Positions 63,889 to 64,000 of a stretch of DNA of 64,000 nt are shown here, piece by piece. Source of the DNA: Pectinophora gossypiella (Eukaryota; Arthropoda; Insecta; Lepidoptera; Gelechiidae); assembly GCF_024362695.1 (NCBI RefSeq), contig NC_065407.1, positions 14,446,001-14,510,000 on the forward strand, in the 5' to 3' direction. The position numbers were made by a program, and so were the translations under genes. Position 1 is the first letter of the stretch. Each line of letters starts with the position of its first letter. The notes under the pieces are model-generated. The model did no database searches and was not told the origin of the DNA. It saw only the letters and a program-made list of their open reading frames with translations.

Positions 63889-64000
63889 CTTCTATCGTAT
63901 GGGTTGTGAGGTTGAGTACCAATCGCATCAACCCTGGTATCAGGGTTACTATTGAGCCGCCAAAGGCCCCTGACATGGCTCATGTAACGACTACTTACTT
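63889..64000 (-). mobile_element. SINE-A, cut by the window edge
   Basis: TCTTCTATCGTATGGGTTGT GAGG and GAGCCGCCAAAGGCCCCTGA, the 3' half of SINE-A continuing past 64000. Confidence 0.85.

Overview
The window looks like nuclear DNA from a moth or butterfly (Lepidoptera). It is AT-rich, shows almost no long open reading frames, and is packed with short interspersed repeats of kinds typical of that order: tRNA-headed SINEs, 5'-truncated non-LTR (LINE) tails, palindromic MITEs and Helitron-like elements with TC...CTAG ends. The species cannot be named from the sequence alone. Family names used here (SINE-A, LINE-1 and so on) are labels for this window only.

The only long intact genes are the two ORFs of one LINE on the minus strand (about 20.27-25.02 kb). 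ORF1 (361 aa) and ORF2 (942 aa, endonuclease plus reverse transcriptase) are both open and overlap by 8 bases. A 372-bp palindromic MITE with TAA target duplications sits in the presumed 5' leader, 20 bases before the ORF1 start codon.

Layout. 0-20 kb: SINEs, MITEs and LINE 3' remnants, including a dated SINE insertion at the left edge and a SINE with a 5S-rRNA-like head at 17.8-18.1 kb. 20-25 kb: the intact LINE and its MITE. 26.1-28.1 kb: a 2-kb Helitron-like element holding a 134-bp tandem array. 28-43 kb: SINEs, MITEs, a short Helitron-like element, an 89-bp chimeric tandem repeat and a long GT microsatellite. 43-54 kb: many foldback elements that begin CAGGGTGTTAGTGACA, and a CA microsatellite. 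54.2-55.4 kb: a diverged tandem array. 56-64 kb: weak candidate exons of host genes on the plus strand, a stack of nested SINEs and a jockey-type LINE tail with clean target duplications.

How the parts relate. Three LINE families whose C-terminal codons can be read here have 3' tails that also end SINE families in the same window. This fits SINEs being copied by those LINE enzymes. Several insertions have exact target duplications, so relative ages can be read. No host gene is established; the best candidates are small exons at 56.54, 57.20 and 61.38 kb, all tentative.
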